Below, one piece after another: positions 1-6,454 of a stretch of 12,466 nucleotides of DNA (positions within the stretch are counted from its first letter, which is position 1; every line of letters begins with the position of its first letter). The notes below the pieces were generated by a model, which was not told the origin of the DNA, searched no databases, and worked only from the letters and a program-made list of their open reading frames with translations. A program made the position numbers and the translations under genes. This stretch comes from Pseudomonadota bacterium (lineage in GTDB: Bacteria; Pseudomonadota; Alphaproteobacteria; Rhizobiales; Aestuariivirgaceae): the NCBI GenBank assembly GCA_016522385.1, contig JAEKFU010000323.1, positions 1 to 12,466 of the forward strand, given 5' to 3'.

Positions 1-226
1 CATTAGAGTCTGTCGGTTAGTATTGTGGTGTTTTTAGTGCAATGTTCGACAGGATCTCTAGAAATGCGCAGTGAGGCATGCAAGAGCCATGAGCCAATGC
101 AGATCGACTGGTTCGAGGACCAGTATCAGCGCCCGTCCTGCAAGCCAATTGAGAGCGCCAAAGAGCTGGAGCAATTGCTCGGTCCAGGTACCAAACAATT
201 GCTGCGACTGCTGAATAGTATGTAGG
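1..226. other. Left-edge stretch without a recognisable gene
   Basis: No convincing gene is seen here. A plus-strand open frame (25-225, 66 codons) reads through it, ending in a charged helix-like tail (KELEQLLGPGTKQLLRLL), but it has no ribosome binding site and no family resemblance I recognise. Together with the decayed exporter fragment that follows, positions 1-686 form the only stretch longer than 300 bases in the window without an intact gene. It may be remnant sequence at the edge of the PQQ locus. Confidence 0.4.
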
Positions 227-637
227 TTGTTTGCGACAACCAGGGCGAGGTACAGCTACAAATTCGCCACACTCACGGGTGGCCGCCGCGCTGGTATTGC
301 TTTGGCGCTTGGCATTTCGACTGGGTCGCTGTCCTGGGCGCTGATGACGGCCTCGGGATTGTCGGCACAATCCTGGCGCAAACTTGCCGGGGCGCCGGTA
401 TTCGTCAAGATCGCCGGTGGCCTTTATCTGCTAAGACCTGCAATCAAATCTCTGCAAACGGCTGTAGCCGGTCCGAAGCGGCGCAACAACGTTGCGGCAA
501 TCAATGTCAAGAGCGGCGGCAACAACTATCTGCGCGGCCTTGCCGCCCTCAAGCTCCTGACAAGCCGAATTCAATCACGGTGTGGAAACCGGGCCATGGT
601 CAGCCTAGCAACGGACTTTCTCTCGCCTTGCGCCTAA
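227..637 (+). pseudogene. Decayed LysE/RhtB-family exporter fragment
   Basis: The frame contains a stretch typical of the N-terminal half of LysE/RhtB amino-acid exporters: GGRRAGIALALGISTGSLSWAL is followed by a second hydrophobic segment, APVFVKIAGGLYLLRPAIKSL. In intact family members (about 200-210 residues) this stretch is preceded by a first membrane helix with a PGPN-like motif and followed by a NPK-containing half. Here the upstream helix and the PGPN motif are missing. The downstream part dissolves into unrelated residues before a stop at 635-637, and no ribosome binding site precedes the first ATG. I read it as a truncated, degenerate exporter gene unrelated in function to the PQQ genes. 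The family resemblance is from memory, and the exact ends of the relic cannot be set by eye. Confidence 0.55.
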
Positions 638-663
638 GACTATCGATAGTAACCCAATTGGCC

Positions 664-681
664 TTAGAGCGTTTCATGTTT
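664..681. repeat. Half copy of an AGAGCGTTTC-type intergenic repeat
   Basis: The 11 bases TAGAGCGTTTC at 665-675 are identical to the left arm of the large palindrome at 5418-5428. Both sit directly beyond the 3' end of a gene, here 6-23 bases past the stop codon of the substrate-binding-like protein gene. No complementary right arm is visible nearby, so this copy cannot fold as the other does. It may be a truncated copy of the same dispersed element or a short chance match. Confidence 0.35.
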
Positions 682-686
682 GTTGA

Positions 687-1874
687 TCACTTATTGGCAA
701 ATCGGCATGTACTGTCTTTGGCATCATCTCCGAGAGTATCCAGCGTGCTGGACTTGTGCAGAAAACCGTCAATAGGTGCGCGTGCGATGACGGCGTCATG
801 GGTATGCAGCAGTATCGGTTGGCGTAACTGATTCGTCCAGGCGCGAAAGTTGCTGGGATTACCCTTGTAGCCATCCAGAACGAACTGATCACTGCGCAAA
901 AATCCGGCGATAGACCCAATATCTGTTCGTTTGGTCCGCGTGACGGCCTCGACAACCGACCTGACGGCTGCCCAGCCGGCCCAGTCGGTCTCTGACATGT
1001 ATCGCTTCGCCTTTCGGGCAAATCGTTGATTGAGCTGCGGCGCGCCGTGGCGCTCCCAAGTCCAGTGCCAGGCGCTGGCTTGCAGACCGTGAGCGCCGAC
1101 AACCGGCCGCGGCAATGTTGTCTGATACGGCACGTACCGGCCGAAATCGCCGACTTCGTCGCTGATGAAGACAGCATCGTAGTTGCCTCCGGTAAGCAGA
1201 GCGATGTTGTTCAGGTCGCGCTGCCGCGGATCATTGCGTAAGGTGAAGGAACGGCGATAAGCAATTGTCAGGCCAAATTTTTTCGCTGAGGCTTCGAATG
1301 CGTTCGCAGTAAGCCTGTCCTGATCATGTTCACCAACTAGCATGAGAACCCGAGTCCAGTTCCGCTTGCGCAGGAACTGCGCCATGCTGTCACTCAGCAT
1401 TGCTTGGCTGGGAATAGTATGGAGCAGGCTCGATTGACAATCCTGGCGGCGTAGTCGGTTGGCGTGGTGCCGAGGATTGAACATGATTACACTTTCGCCG
1501 GTCAGCTGGCCGGAAACTGCCAAAAAGTCGGCAAGCGGCAGATCGAGGATCAATACCCGACTGTTTGATGAGTCGATGTGTTTTCTTACGGCATCAACGG
1601 CGGTGACCGCCTCTTTCAATTGCAGTTCAATCAGCTTGAACTTAACACCAATGGCTCGACCGACAATACGGCTTTCTTTCATCGCCACTTTAGCCGCACC
1701 CAAGACTGGATAGCGATTGCGCAGTCGCAGCCCGGTATAGCGGCGTTTGTGAATGTAGGCCTGATCGCCCTCGCGTGATACATAGGTGATGGCCAATTGG
1801 GCTTGCTGTGCTGCCACTTGCACGGTCAGGCTCAAGGTTACCGCTGCAACCCAGGCCAACAACCTAATGATCAT
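687..1874 (-). CDS. PQQ-associated ABC-type substrate-binding-like protein
   Basis: A 395-residue periplasmic protein related to branched-chain amino acid-type (LivJ-like) binding proteins. It matches what I recall of the PQQ-dependent alcohol dehydrogenase-associated binding family (TIGR03863-like). The strongest marker is the C-terminal block LRQPILLHT followed by APIDGFLH, LDTLG and a terminal CRF. An N-terminal signal peptide is seen (MIIRLLAWVAAVTLSLTVQVAA, cleavage near residue 22). The chosen ATG overlaps the last codons of the propeller gene by 11 bases, indicating translational coupling; an in-frame ATG at 1889 is an alternative. The ligand is unknown. Family members occur beside PQQ dehydrogenases and usually with an ABC ATPase and permease. 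Neither is present here, since the next sequence downstream is the decayed exporter region. The protein may therefore work with a distant transporter or act as a periplasmic sensor or chaperone; the last point is speculation. Confidence 0.85.
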   Translation of the reverse strand: MIIRLLAWVAAVTLSLTVQVAAQQAQLAITYVSREGDQAYIHKRRYTGLRLRNRYPVLGAAKVAMKESRIVGRAIGVKFKLIELQLKEAVTAVDAVRKHIDSSNSRVLILDLPLADFLAVSGQLTGESVIMFNPRHHANRLRRQDCQSSLLHTIPSQAMLSDSMAQFLRKRNWTRVLMLVGEHDQDRLTANAFEASAKKFGLTIAYRRSFTLRNDPRQRDLNNIALLTGGNYDAVFISDEVGDFGRYVPYQTTLPRPVVGAHGLQASAWHWTWERHGAPQLNQRFARKAKRYMSETDWAGWAAVRSVVEAVTRTKRTDIGSIAGFLRSDQFVLDGYKGNPSNFRAWTNQLRQPILLHTHDAVIARAPIDGFLHKSSTLDTLGDDAKDSTCRFANK

Positions 1875-2862
1875 CGATGAGGATTCCATAAGGCACGGTT
1901 CCGACCGGAACTGACTTTTTAACCGTTAGCGATGCCGTGTCTAGAATCGAGATATCGTCCGACAGTCCATTGGCGATGTAGAGCTTGCTCTCATCCTTAT
2001 TGAGCGCCAGGCCCCAGGAGCGCTTGCCGACCAGCACGTACTTGATCACTTTGCGGCTTTTGACGTCTACCACTGCAACATGATTGGCCCGGCCGAGAGC
2101 AACGTAACCGCGTGTCCCGTCCCTGGTGATCAACACATCGACCGGGGTTACCTCCTCCTTTCGCATGCCGGTCGGCAGGAATGCTATGTCTCCAACCAGC
2201 TTAAGCGTTTCGACGTCGATTATGTTGACGACACCGGCCAATTCGGCAGAGACCCAGAGTTCCTTTTCGTCCGGCGTCAGTGCAAACCGCCGCGGTCTGG
2301 TGTCGACCAGAATGTCCTTGATGACCGCGCCTTTGACCGTATCGATCACGTGGACCAGGTTTGCCGCCTCTGAGGCAACGAACACCAGCTTACCATCACG
2401 GGTGAAGAGCACACCTTCAGGCTCTTCGCCTGTGTCATATTCCGCGACCAGTTCACCGGTGTTGATATTGAGGACGCTGGCCGCCGCATCTTCTTCGTTC
2501 GAGACGTAAAGATGAACACCGTCGGGATGCAGATCGAACGTCTCCGGCTCCTCTACATTTCTGATGCGCTTGACGATCTTCTGGGTGGACGTCTCATAGA
2601 CAGCAATGGTCGAGTCATCGGCGCAACCGACATAGAACTGCAAGCGGTCTTTCGAGAAATGCATACCTCTTGGGCGGGCACAGGTCGGGATCGAGCGGAC
2701 GAATTCGCCCTTTAGATCGAGGATAGTGATATCGCTGCTCTTTTCGTTGCTGATGAATATCAGACCGGTATTCTTGGCCAGTAACGTGTTGTTTTGTAAA
2801 AGTAAAATCGACAGACACAGCGCTAACAGAACACATTGACCGCGAGGTAACTCAAGCGACAT
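1864..2862 (-). CDS. PQQ-associated seven-bladed YVTN beta-propeller protein
   Basis: A 332-residue secreted protein built of seven YVTN-type beta-propeller blades. Each blade has a strand such as GLIFISNEKS, LQFYVGCADD, HLYVSNEED, LVFVASEAA, LWVSAELAG, GYVALGRAN or LYIANGLSD, followed by an I-x-V/I-x-D turn. It fits the PQQ-dependent catabolism-associated propeller family (TIGR03866-like), whose biochemical role is not established. I chose the ATG at 2862 because it directly precedes a signal peptide (MSLELPRGQCVLLALCLSILLL, cleavage near LLA-K) and follows purine-rich GAGAGAAGAG. A longer start at 2895 has no ribosome binding site. The gene is first in a two-gene minus-strand operon with the binding-like protein and is transcribed divergently from the PQQ alcohol dehydrogenase, so co-regulation across 2863-3045 is likely. 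Assignment is firm for fold and good for family; function is open. Confidence 0.87.
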   Translation of the reverse strand: MSLELPRGQCVLLALCLSILLLQNNTLLAKNTGLIFISNEKSSDITILDLKGEFVRSIPTCARPRGMHFSKDRLQFYVGCADDSTIAVYETSTQKIVKRIRNVEEPETFDLHPDGVHLYVSNEEDAAASVLNINTGELVAEYDTGEEPEGVLFTRDGKLVFVASEAANLVHVIDTVKGAVIKDILVDTRPRRFALTPDEKELWVSAELAGVVNIIDVETLKLVGDIAFLPTGMRKEEVTPVDVLITRDGTRGYVALGRANHVAVVDVKSRKVIKYVLVGKRSWGLALNKDESKLYIANGLSDDISILDTASLTVKKSVPVGTVPYGILIDDH

Positions 2863-2924
2863 CGTCCAGTCTCTTCTCTCAACTCGTCGAAACATAACCC
2901 AAGGCGAAAGCAGTCTTAAGCTAA

Positions 2925-2930
2925 TGTCAA
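2925..2930 (-). promoter_or_regulatory. -35-like hexamer for the propeller operon
   Basis: On the minus strand a perfect TTGACA hexamer lies about 63 bases upstream of the chosen propeller start. No good -10 box is found 16-18 bases downstream of it, so this is only a weak promoter hint. If real, the promoter may depend on an activator. Confidence 0.2.
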
Positions 2931-2950
2931 GCCCTTTATCATCGTCTCCT

Positions 2951-2991
2951 GGCTCGGCAGTTGTATTAGCTGGCTACTACACTGGCGAGCC
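2951..2991. promoter_or_regulatory. Interrupted 41-nt dyad in the divergent intergenic region
   Basis: The left arm GGCTCGGCAGTTGTA (2951-2965) and right arm TACACTGGCGAGCC (2978-2991) are inverted copies apart from one mismatch and one extra T. The centre TAGC-TG-GCTA (2967-2976) is itself symmetric on the same axis. About 17 base pairs form across the whole element. It lies 54 bases upstream of the alcohol dehydrogenase start, between two divergent PQQ operons. This is a good position for an operator bound by a dimeric regulator, or for a 5' leader hairpin. No regulator gene is present in the window. Confidence 0.5.
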
Positions 2992-3030
2992 TTTAGGTGG
3001 TACTGTGATGGCAACTAGAAAAGCACGACA

Positions 3031-3038
3031 TGAGGAGG
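3031..3038 (+). promoter_or_regulatory. Strong ribosome binding site of the PQQ alcohol dehydrogenase
   Basis: GAGGAGGA lies 7 bases before the ATG at 3046. It is the strongest Shine-Dalgarno sequence seen in the locus, consistent with high expression of the dehydrogenase, and it fixes the start. Confidence 0.8.
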
Positions 3039-3045
3039 AAAGACC

Positions 3046-4755
3046 ATGCGCAAGAAATCAGTGACAGGGTTAGCGACGTCCGTCGCATTTGCAGCCTTAC
3101 TCAGCTTTACGGGGTCTGCTGTTGCCGAAGAAGTGTCTGGTGGCACGACCTATGGCGACATGAGTCTGGTCACGCAAGACATGCTCACCCGCGCTGGCGG
3201 TGACGGCAACAACTTCCTCCATACGAACGGCAATTACGCGCAGACACGCTATTATCCTGCGCGCCAGATCAACACGTCGAACGTGAACAAGTTGCGTCCG
3301 GCATGGATCTTTCAGACCGAAGTCGTTGAAACGATGGAAACGACACCGATCGTAGTCAATGGCGTGATGTATGTCACAACGGCGTTCAACCATGTCTACG
3401 CGCTTGACGCCAAGACGGGTAAGCAAATCTGGCACTTCAAACACAAGATGGGTCCGATCACGACCTATTGCTGCGGTCCGAACAATCGTGGCGTTGCGAT
3501 CTATGGCGACCGGATCTTCATGGGCACACTGGATGCCAAGCTCCTAGCGCTGGATACAAAGACCGGCAAGCTTCTCTGGGAAAAGCAAATTGCCAATCCC
3601 GAGCTCGGCTATAGCGAGACCATGGCGCCGTCTGTCGTGAATGGCAAAGTGCTGATCGGGACCAATGGCGGTGAATATGGTGTGCGCGGGTTCGTCAAGG
3701 CGTTCGATTGGAAGTCGGGCGATCTGCTCTGGACGTTCCACTCCACAGCCGAAAATTCCGTCGGTGTCTGGGCCACCCATGATGCGACCGGGCGCGACAT
3801 GCTGCGCGACATTGAGGCTGAGAAGGCTGCACTAGCCAAACTGGGCGATCCCTACAAGACACTCGGCGGTGGCGTCTGGCAGAACCCGGCGGTCGATCTG
3901 GACAAGAACCGGATCTACTTTGTCGCTGGCAACCCGTCGCCGGATCTCGACGGCTCGCTAAGGCCGGGCGACAACCTGTACACGAATTCGCTGATATCGG
4001 TCGACCTGGAGACCGGCAAATATATCTGTCACTTCCAGTACATCGCACACGATGTCTGGGATCTGGATGCGGTCAGTCCGCCGATCCTGACCAAAGTGAA
4101 GGACAATGACGGCAACACGGTCGACGGCGTACTGCACGCCGGCAAGACCGGCCATGTGTATGTTCACAAGGCCGATGATTGCAGCCTGATACGGTATTCC
4201 GAAGCCATGGTACCGCAAGAGAACATGTGGGTGCTGCCGACCAAGGAAGGTGCGCGCATGTTGCCAGGTGCCAATGGCGGCGTTGAATGGTCGCCGATGG
4301 CGATTGATGCCAGTCTCGGGCTGACCTATGCAATCAACTTGCATCAGCCGATGACCTATCACGTCGAAAGCACACCCTATCCGGAAGGCAAGCTGTGGCT
4401 CGGCGGCGCATTCAAGGTGATCCCAGGCGAACAGCAATGGGGCAACGTGACCGCGGTCGACTACCACACAGGTAAGATTCGCTGGAAGGTAAAAACCGAA
4501 CAACCGATGATCGGCGGCATTCTGGCCACCGCCGGTGGCCTGGTGTTCACCGGTGAAGGCAATGGTCAGTTCAAGGCATATGATTCAGAAACCGGATCGG
4601 AATTGTGGCGATTCCAAGCAGGCGCCGGTGTGAACGCCCCTCCCTCGTCCTACACCGTCGACGGCAAGCAGTACATTGTGGTAGCCGCTGGTGGCAACAC
4701 GCAGCTCAACTACAAACGCGGCAATAACATCATCGCGTTCACGCTCGCCGACTGA
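3046..4755 (+). CDS. PQQ-dependent alcohol dehydrogenase, lanthanide-type active site
   Basis: A 569-residue periplasmic type I quinoprotein of the methanol/ethanol dehydrogenase family, oxidising alcohols with PQQ and passing electrons to a cytochrome c. A signal peptide ends at AVA-E (residue 27). Tryptophan-docking blades of an eight-bladed propeller (for example LDAKTGKQIWHF) run throughout. Visible PQQ-site features are the vicinal cysteines C142-C143, metal ligand E210 in GGEYGVRG, stacking W278, metal ligand N296 in AGNPSPD, and catalytic D339 in HDVWDLDAV. Position +2, D341, is Asp, the residue used for lanthanide coordination in XoxF- and ExaF-type enzymes where calcium enzymes such as MxaF carry Ala. 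There is no C-terminal haem domain (no CxxCH), so it needs a separate cytochrome, presumably the product of the next gene. The exact substrate cannot be told. The WD-x-D pattern also occurs in some calcium quinoproteins, so metal choice is an inference. Confidence 0.95.
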   Translation: MRKKSVTGLATSVAFAALLSFTGSAVAEEVSGGTTYGDMSLVTQDMLTRAGGDGNNFLHTNGNYAQTRYYPARQINTSNVNKLRPAWIFQTEVVETMETTPIVVNGVMYVTTAFNHVYALDAKTGKQIWHFKHKMGPITTYCCGPNNRGVAIYGDRIFMGTLDAKLLALDTKTGKLLWEKQIANPELGYSETMAPSVVNGKVLIGTNGGEYGVRGFVKAFDWKSGDLLWTFHSTAENSVGVWATHDATGRDMLRDIEAEKAALAKLGDPYKTLGGGVWQNPAVDLDKNRIYFVAGNPSPDLDGSLRPGDNLYTNSLISVDLETGKYICHFQYIAHDVWDLDAVSPPILTKVKDNDGNTVDGVLHAGKTGHVYVHKADDCSLIRYSEAMVPQENMWVLPTKEGARMLPGANGGVEWSPMAIDASLGLTYAINLHQPMTYHVESTPYPEGKLWLGGAFKVIPGEQQWGNVTAVDYHTGKIRWKVKTEQPMIGGILATAGGLVFTGEGNGQFKAYDSETGSELWRFQAGAGVNAPPSSYTVDGKQYIVVAAGGNTQLNYKRGNNIIAFTLAD

Positions 4756-4780
4756 GCTCACTACAGATTATGTTTTGCAT

Positions 4781-4807
4781 GCGGGACTGATATTGCGTCA
4801 GTCCCGC
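4781..4807 (+). terminator. Perfect 10-bp hairpin between dehydrogenase and cytochrome genes
   Basis: GCGGGACTGA (4781-4790) and TCAGTCCCGC (4798-4807) form a perfect GC-rich stem with a 7-base loop, 25 bases after the dehydrogenase stop. No run of T follows. It is therefore better read as a partial terminator or mRNA-stabilising hairpin, setting more dehydrogenase than cytochrome, than as a full stop. The cytochrome start is only 25 bases downstream, leaving little space for an independent promoter. Confidence 0.6.
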
Positions 4808-4832
4808 ACTGTTTATAGAGACAGAAGTCACC

Positions 4833-5420
4833 ATGCTGGAGAACCCCCGTAGATTTGTTATCGCTATGAGCCTCGCGACAACTGCTGGTTTTGCCAGTTT
4901 GATCCCTGCAGGCGCCGATGAGGTCCCACAGGACAAGATCGAACTTTGCACCTCGTGCCATGGCGAAGCCGGACTGCCACCGCAACCTGAAGTGCCGATT
5001 ATCTGGGGACAACACTTCTACTATCTCTATGTTCAGCTGCGCGACTATAAGGCCGGACGGCGCGCCAATGAAGTCATGCAGGGCATCGTTGAGGATCTCA
5101 GCAAGGCCGACATGAAGGCGCTGGCGACACATTTTTCTGAAAAGCAGTGGCCGGAAACGAGTTATCGCAGTGAAGCGACAGCTGCGGCAAAGGGCGAGAC
5201 CGCTGCCAGTGCCGGTCAATGCCCGCAGTGTCATCTGGGCGGCTATGAAGGCAATAGTCGCGTGCCCCGCCTAAACGGTCAAACTGTGCCCTATCTCACG
5301 CGAACAATGCTCGAATTCAAAACCAAAGTGCGGCGCAATTCGCCGGCAAAGTCATCGCTCATGGTCAGCTATTCCGATGAGGATATCGAGAATATGGCGA
5401 AATATCTGGCCGGGCTCTAG
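4833..5420 (+). CDS. Dihaem cytochrome c (c4-like), probable acceptor for the PQQ dehydrogenase
   Basis: A 195-residue periplasmic cytochrome with two haem c sites: C39-T-S-C42-H43 and C130-P-Q-C133-H134. Each is about 90 residues from the next and resembles one half of a cytochrome c4-type tandem. Likely sixth ligands are M82 (RRANEVMQGI) and M177 (KSSLMVSYS), both followed by the usual acidic helix (DLSKADMKALA, DEDIENMAKYL). The N-terminus has a signal peptide ending near AGA-D (residue 28). It lies 77 bases after the alcohol dehydrogenase on the same strand and most simply carries electrons from its PQQ to a terminal oxidase. It is not the single-haem cytochrome cL/XoxG type that usually accompanies methanol dehydrogenases. 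Its stop codon is inside the large palindrome at 5417-5466. Confidence 0.93.
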   Translation: MLENPRRFVIAMSLATTAGFASLIPAGADEVPQDKIELCTSCHGEAGLPPQPEVPIIWGQHFYYLYVQLRDYKAGRRANEVMQGIVEDLSKADMKALATHFSEKQWPETSYRSEATAAAKGETAASAGQCPQCHLGGYEGNSRVPRLNGQTVPYLTRTMLEFKTKVRRNSPAKSSLMVSYSDEDIENMAKYLAGL

Positions 5421-5466
5421 AGCGTTTCTTTCTCATATGGAACCGTTTGAGAAAGACACGCTCTAG
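5417..5466. terminator. 50-nt palindrome between convergent operons, probable bidirectional terminator
   Basis: The arms 5417-5435 (starting CTAGAGCGTTTCTTTC) and 5448-5466 (ending ACACGCTCTAG) are complementary over 19 positions with a single mismatch, around the loop TATGGAACCGTT. The element includes the cytochrome stop codon (5418-5420) and ends 2 bases before the ankyrin gene's stop codon on the other strand, so it can terminate both convergent units. Its sequence (AGAGCG arm, TGGAACCGTT loop) resembles dispersed palindromes I know from Rhizobiales intergenic regions, so it may be a repeat-family member as well as a terminator. A half copy of the arm lies at 665-675. Confidence 0.75.
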
Positions 5467-5468
5467 GG

Positions 5469-6407
5469 TCAGTTTTCCAGGACAGCGGTGACACCTTCGC
5501 CGGCCGACAGCTGCGCGGCTGATTTGCCCTTCTTATCTTTCAATTTCGGATCGGCACCGGCGTCGAGCAACACTTTGGTGATTTCCGGGTGATTGCGACC
5601 AGCTGCGATCATCAATGCTGTGCGACCTCGATTGTCCGCCAAGTCGAGTTTGGCACCGCGGTCAAGCAACAGCTTTACGGCTGCCACACCTTCGCCAACC
5701 GGGACATCATTGCTGTGGCCCGCTGCCCACATGAGCATCGTCAGGCCATTGCCGTAGACGCGGTTAGGATCGGCGCCTTTATCGAGCAGCAACTTGAGTA
5801 TGTCGACATATCCCTTGCCGGCCGCATACACGGCTGGCCCCTTTCCCGAGGAATCGACGCGTTGCGGGTCCGCACCGGCTTTGAGCAAGATTTTCACCAG
5901 CCGGCGGTTGCCGTTGTAGCTGGCCGCCACAAGCGGGGTGATCTGCTTGATATTTGCGGCGTTTGGATCTGCGCCCGCCTTCAAAAGAACTCTCGCCACC
6001 TTGCGGCGGTTGGCAGTGACGGCACGCAGCAGGGCCGAACTTCCTGCCAGGTTGCGCCGCATGACGTCGGCACCTTTGTCGAGCAGGAACTTGACGGCAT
6101 CAACATGGCCGGAGCGCGCAGCGATCAACAACGCAGTATTGCCGAAGCGGTCACGTGCTGCAATGCTGGCACCATCATCAATAACTCTGGTCATGAGATC
6201 GATGCAGTTGCGGGCGCTTGCATCGAACAGCATGAAATTGAGTTGGCGCGAATTGTGCTGGCCGCCACGGTGCTGATAGCGCTGCTTGATCTCCGCGCAG
6301 ACCGGTTTGCCAGAAAATTGAATCGGAACGTTTCCGGCATGGCCAGACGCCACCATCCCCAGCAAAGCACAGGTCGAAAATCCAACGGCGAGCTTATGGT
6401 TTGACAT
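5469..6407 (-). CDS. Secreted ankyrin-repeat protein
   Basis: A 312-residue protein with a signal peptide (MSNHKLAVGFSTCALLGMVASGHAG) followed by about six ankyrin repeats. These are recognisable by GNTALLIAARSGH, VKFLLDKGADV, VLLKAGADPN, ILLKAGADPQ, LLLDKGADPN, LLLDRGAKLD and VLLDAGADPK. Ankyrin repeats mediate protein-protein contact. With periplasmic localisation, a role in holding or protecting the neighbouring dehydrogenase or cytochrome is plausible but unproven. It is the last gene of the minus-strand operon with the sugar dehydrogenase and the monohaem cytochrome. The start is uncertain. The ATG at 6407 gives a clean signal peptide but no ribosome binding site. An in-frame ATG at 6455 overlaps the cytochrome stop as TGATG and would allow coupled translation, adding 16 residues. 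Two cysteines occur in the region before the repeats (KPVCAE and ARNCID). Confidence 0.9.
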   Translation of the reverse strand: MSNHKLAVGFSTCALLGMVASGHAGNVPIQFSGKPVCAEIKQRYQHRGGQHNSRQLNFMLFDASARNCIDLMTRVIDDGASIAARDRFGNTALLIAARSGHVDAVKFLLDKGADVMRRNLAGSSALLRAVTANRRKVARVLLKAGADPNAANIKQITPLVAASYNGNRRLVKILLKAGADPQRVDSSGKGPAVYAAGKGYVDILKLLLDKGADPNRVYGNGLTMLMWAAGHSNDVPVGEGVAAVKLLLDRGAKLDLADNRGRTALMIAAGRNHPEITKVLLDAGADPKLKDKKGKSAAQLSAGEGVTAVLEN

Positions 6408-6454
6408 CTTCGAGGCAAACACAGATCCTGGGTGATCGACAACCGGATGAAACA

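Noticed and set aside
25..225. Small plus-strand open frame of 66 codons at the left edge
   Set aside because: It has no ribosome binding site and no recognised family. It was kept only as a description of the stretch, not as a gene.
580..831. Plus-strand frame of 83 codons overlapping the end of the LysE remnant
   Set aside because: It crosses into the 3' end of the minus-strand gene and shows no coherent protein pattern.
674..1177. Minus-strand frame of 167 codons overlapping the binding-like protein
   Set aside because: It is in a different frame from the well-supported 395-residue protein, is rich in Arg and Ser as expected of a shadow frame, and has no motif.
3958..4503. Minus-strand open frame of 181 codons inside the alcohol dehydrogenase
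   Set aside because: The plus-strand frame has all the PQQ-site motifs of its family. The antisense frame shows no recognisable domain or ribosome binding site.
5589..6404. Long plus-strand open frame (271 codons) antisense to the ankyrin gene
   Set aside because: It lies wholly within the ankyrin gene in the opposite orientation. Its translation has no family resemblance, and the repetitive, GC-rich ankyrin codons explain the lack of stops.
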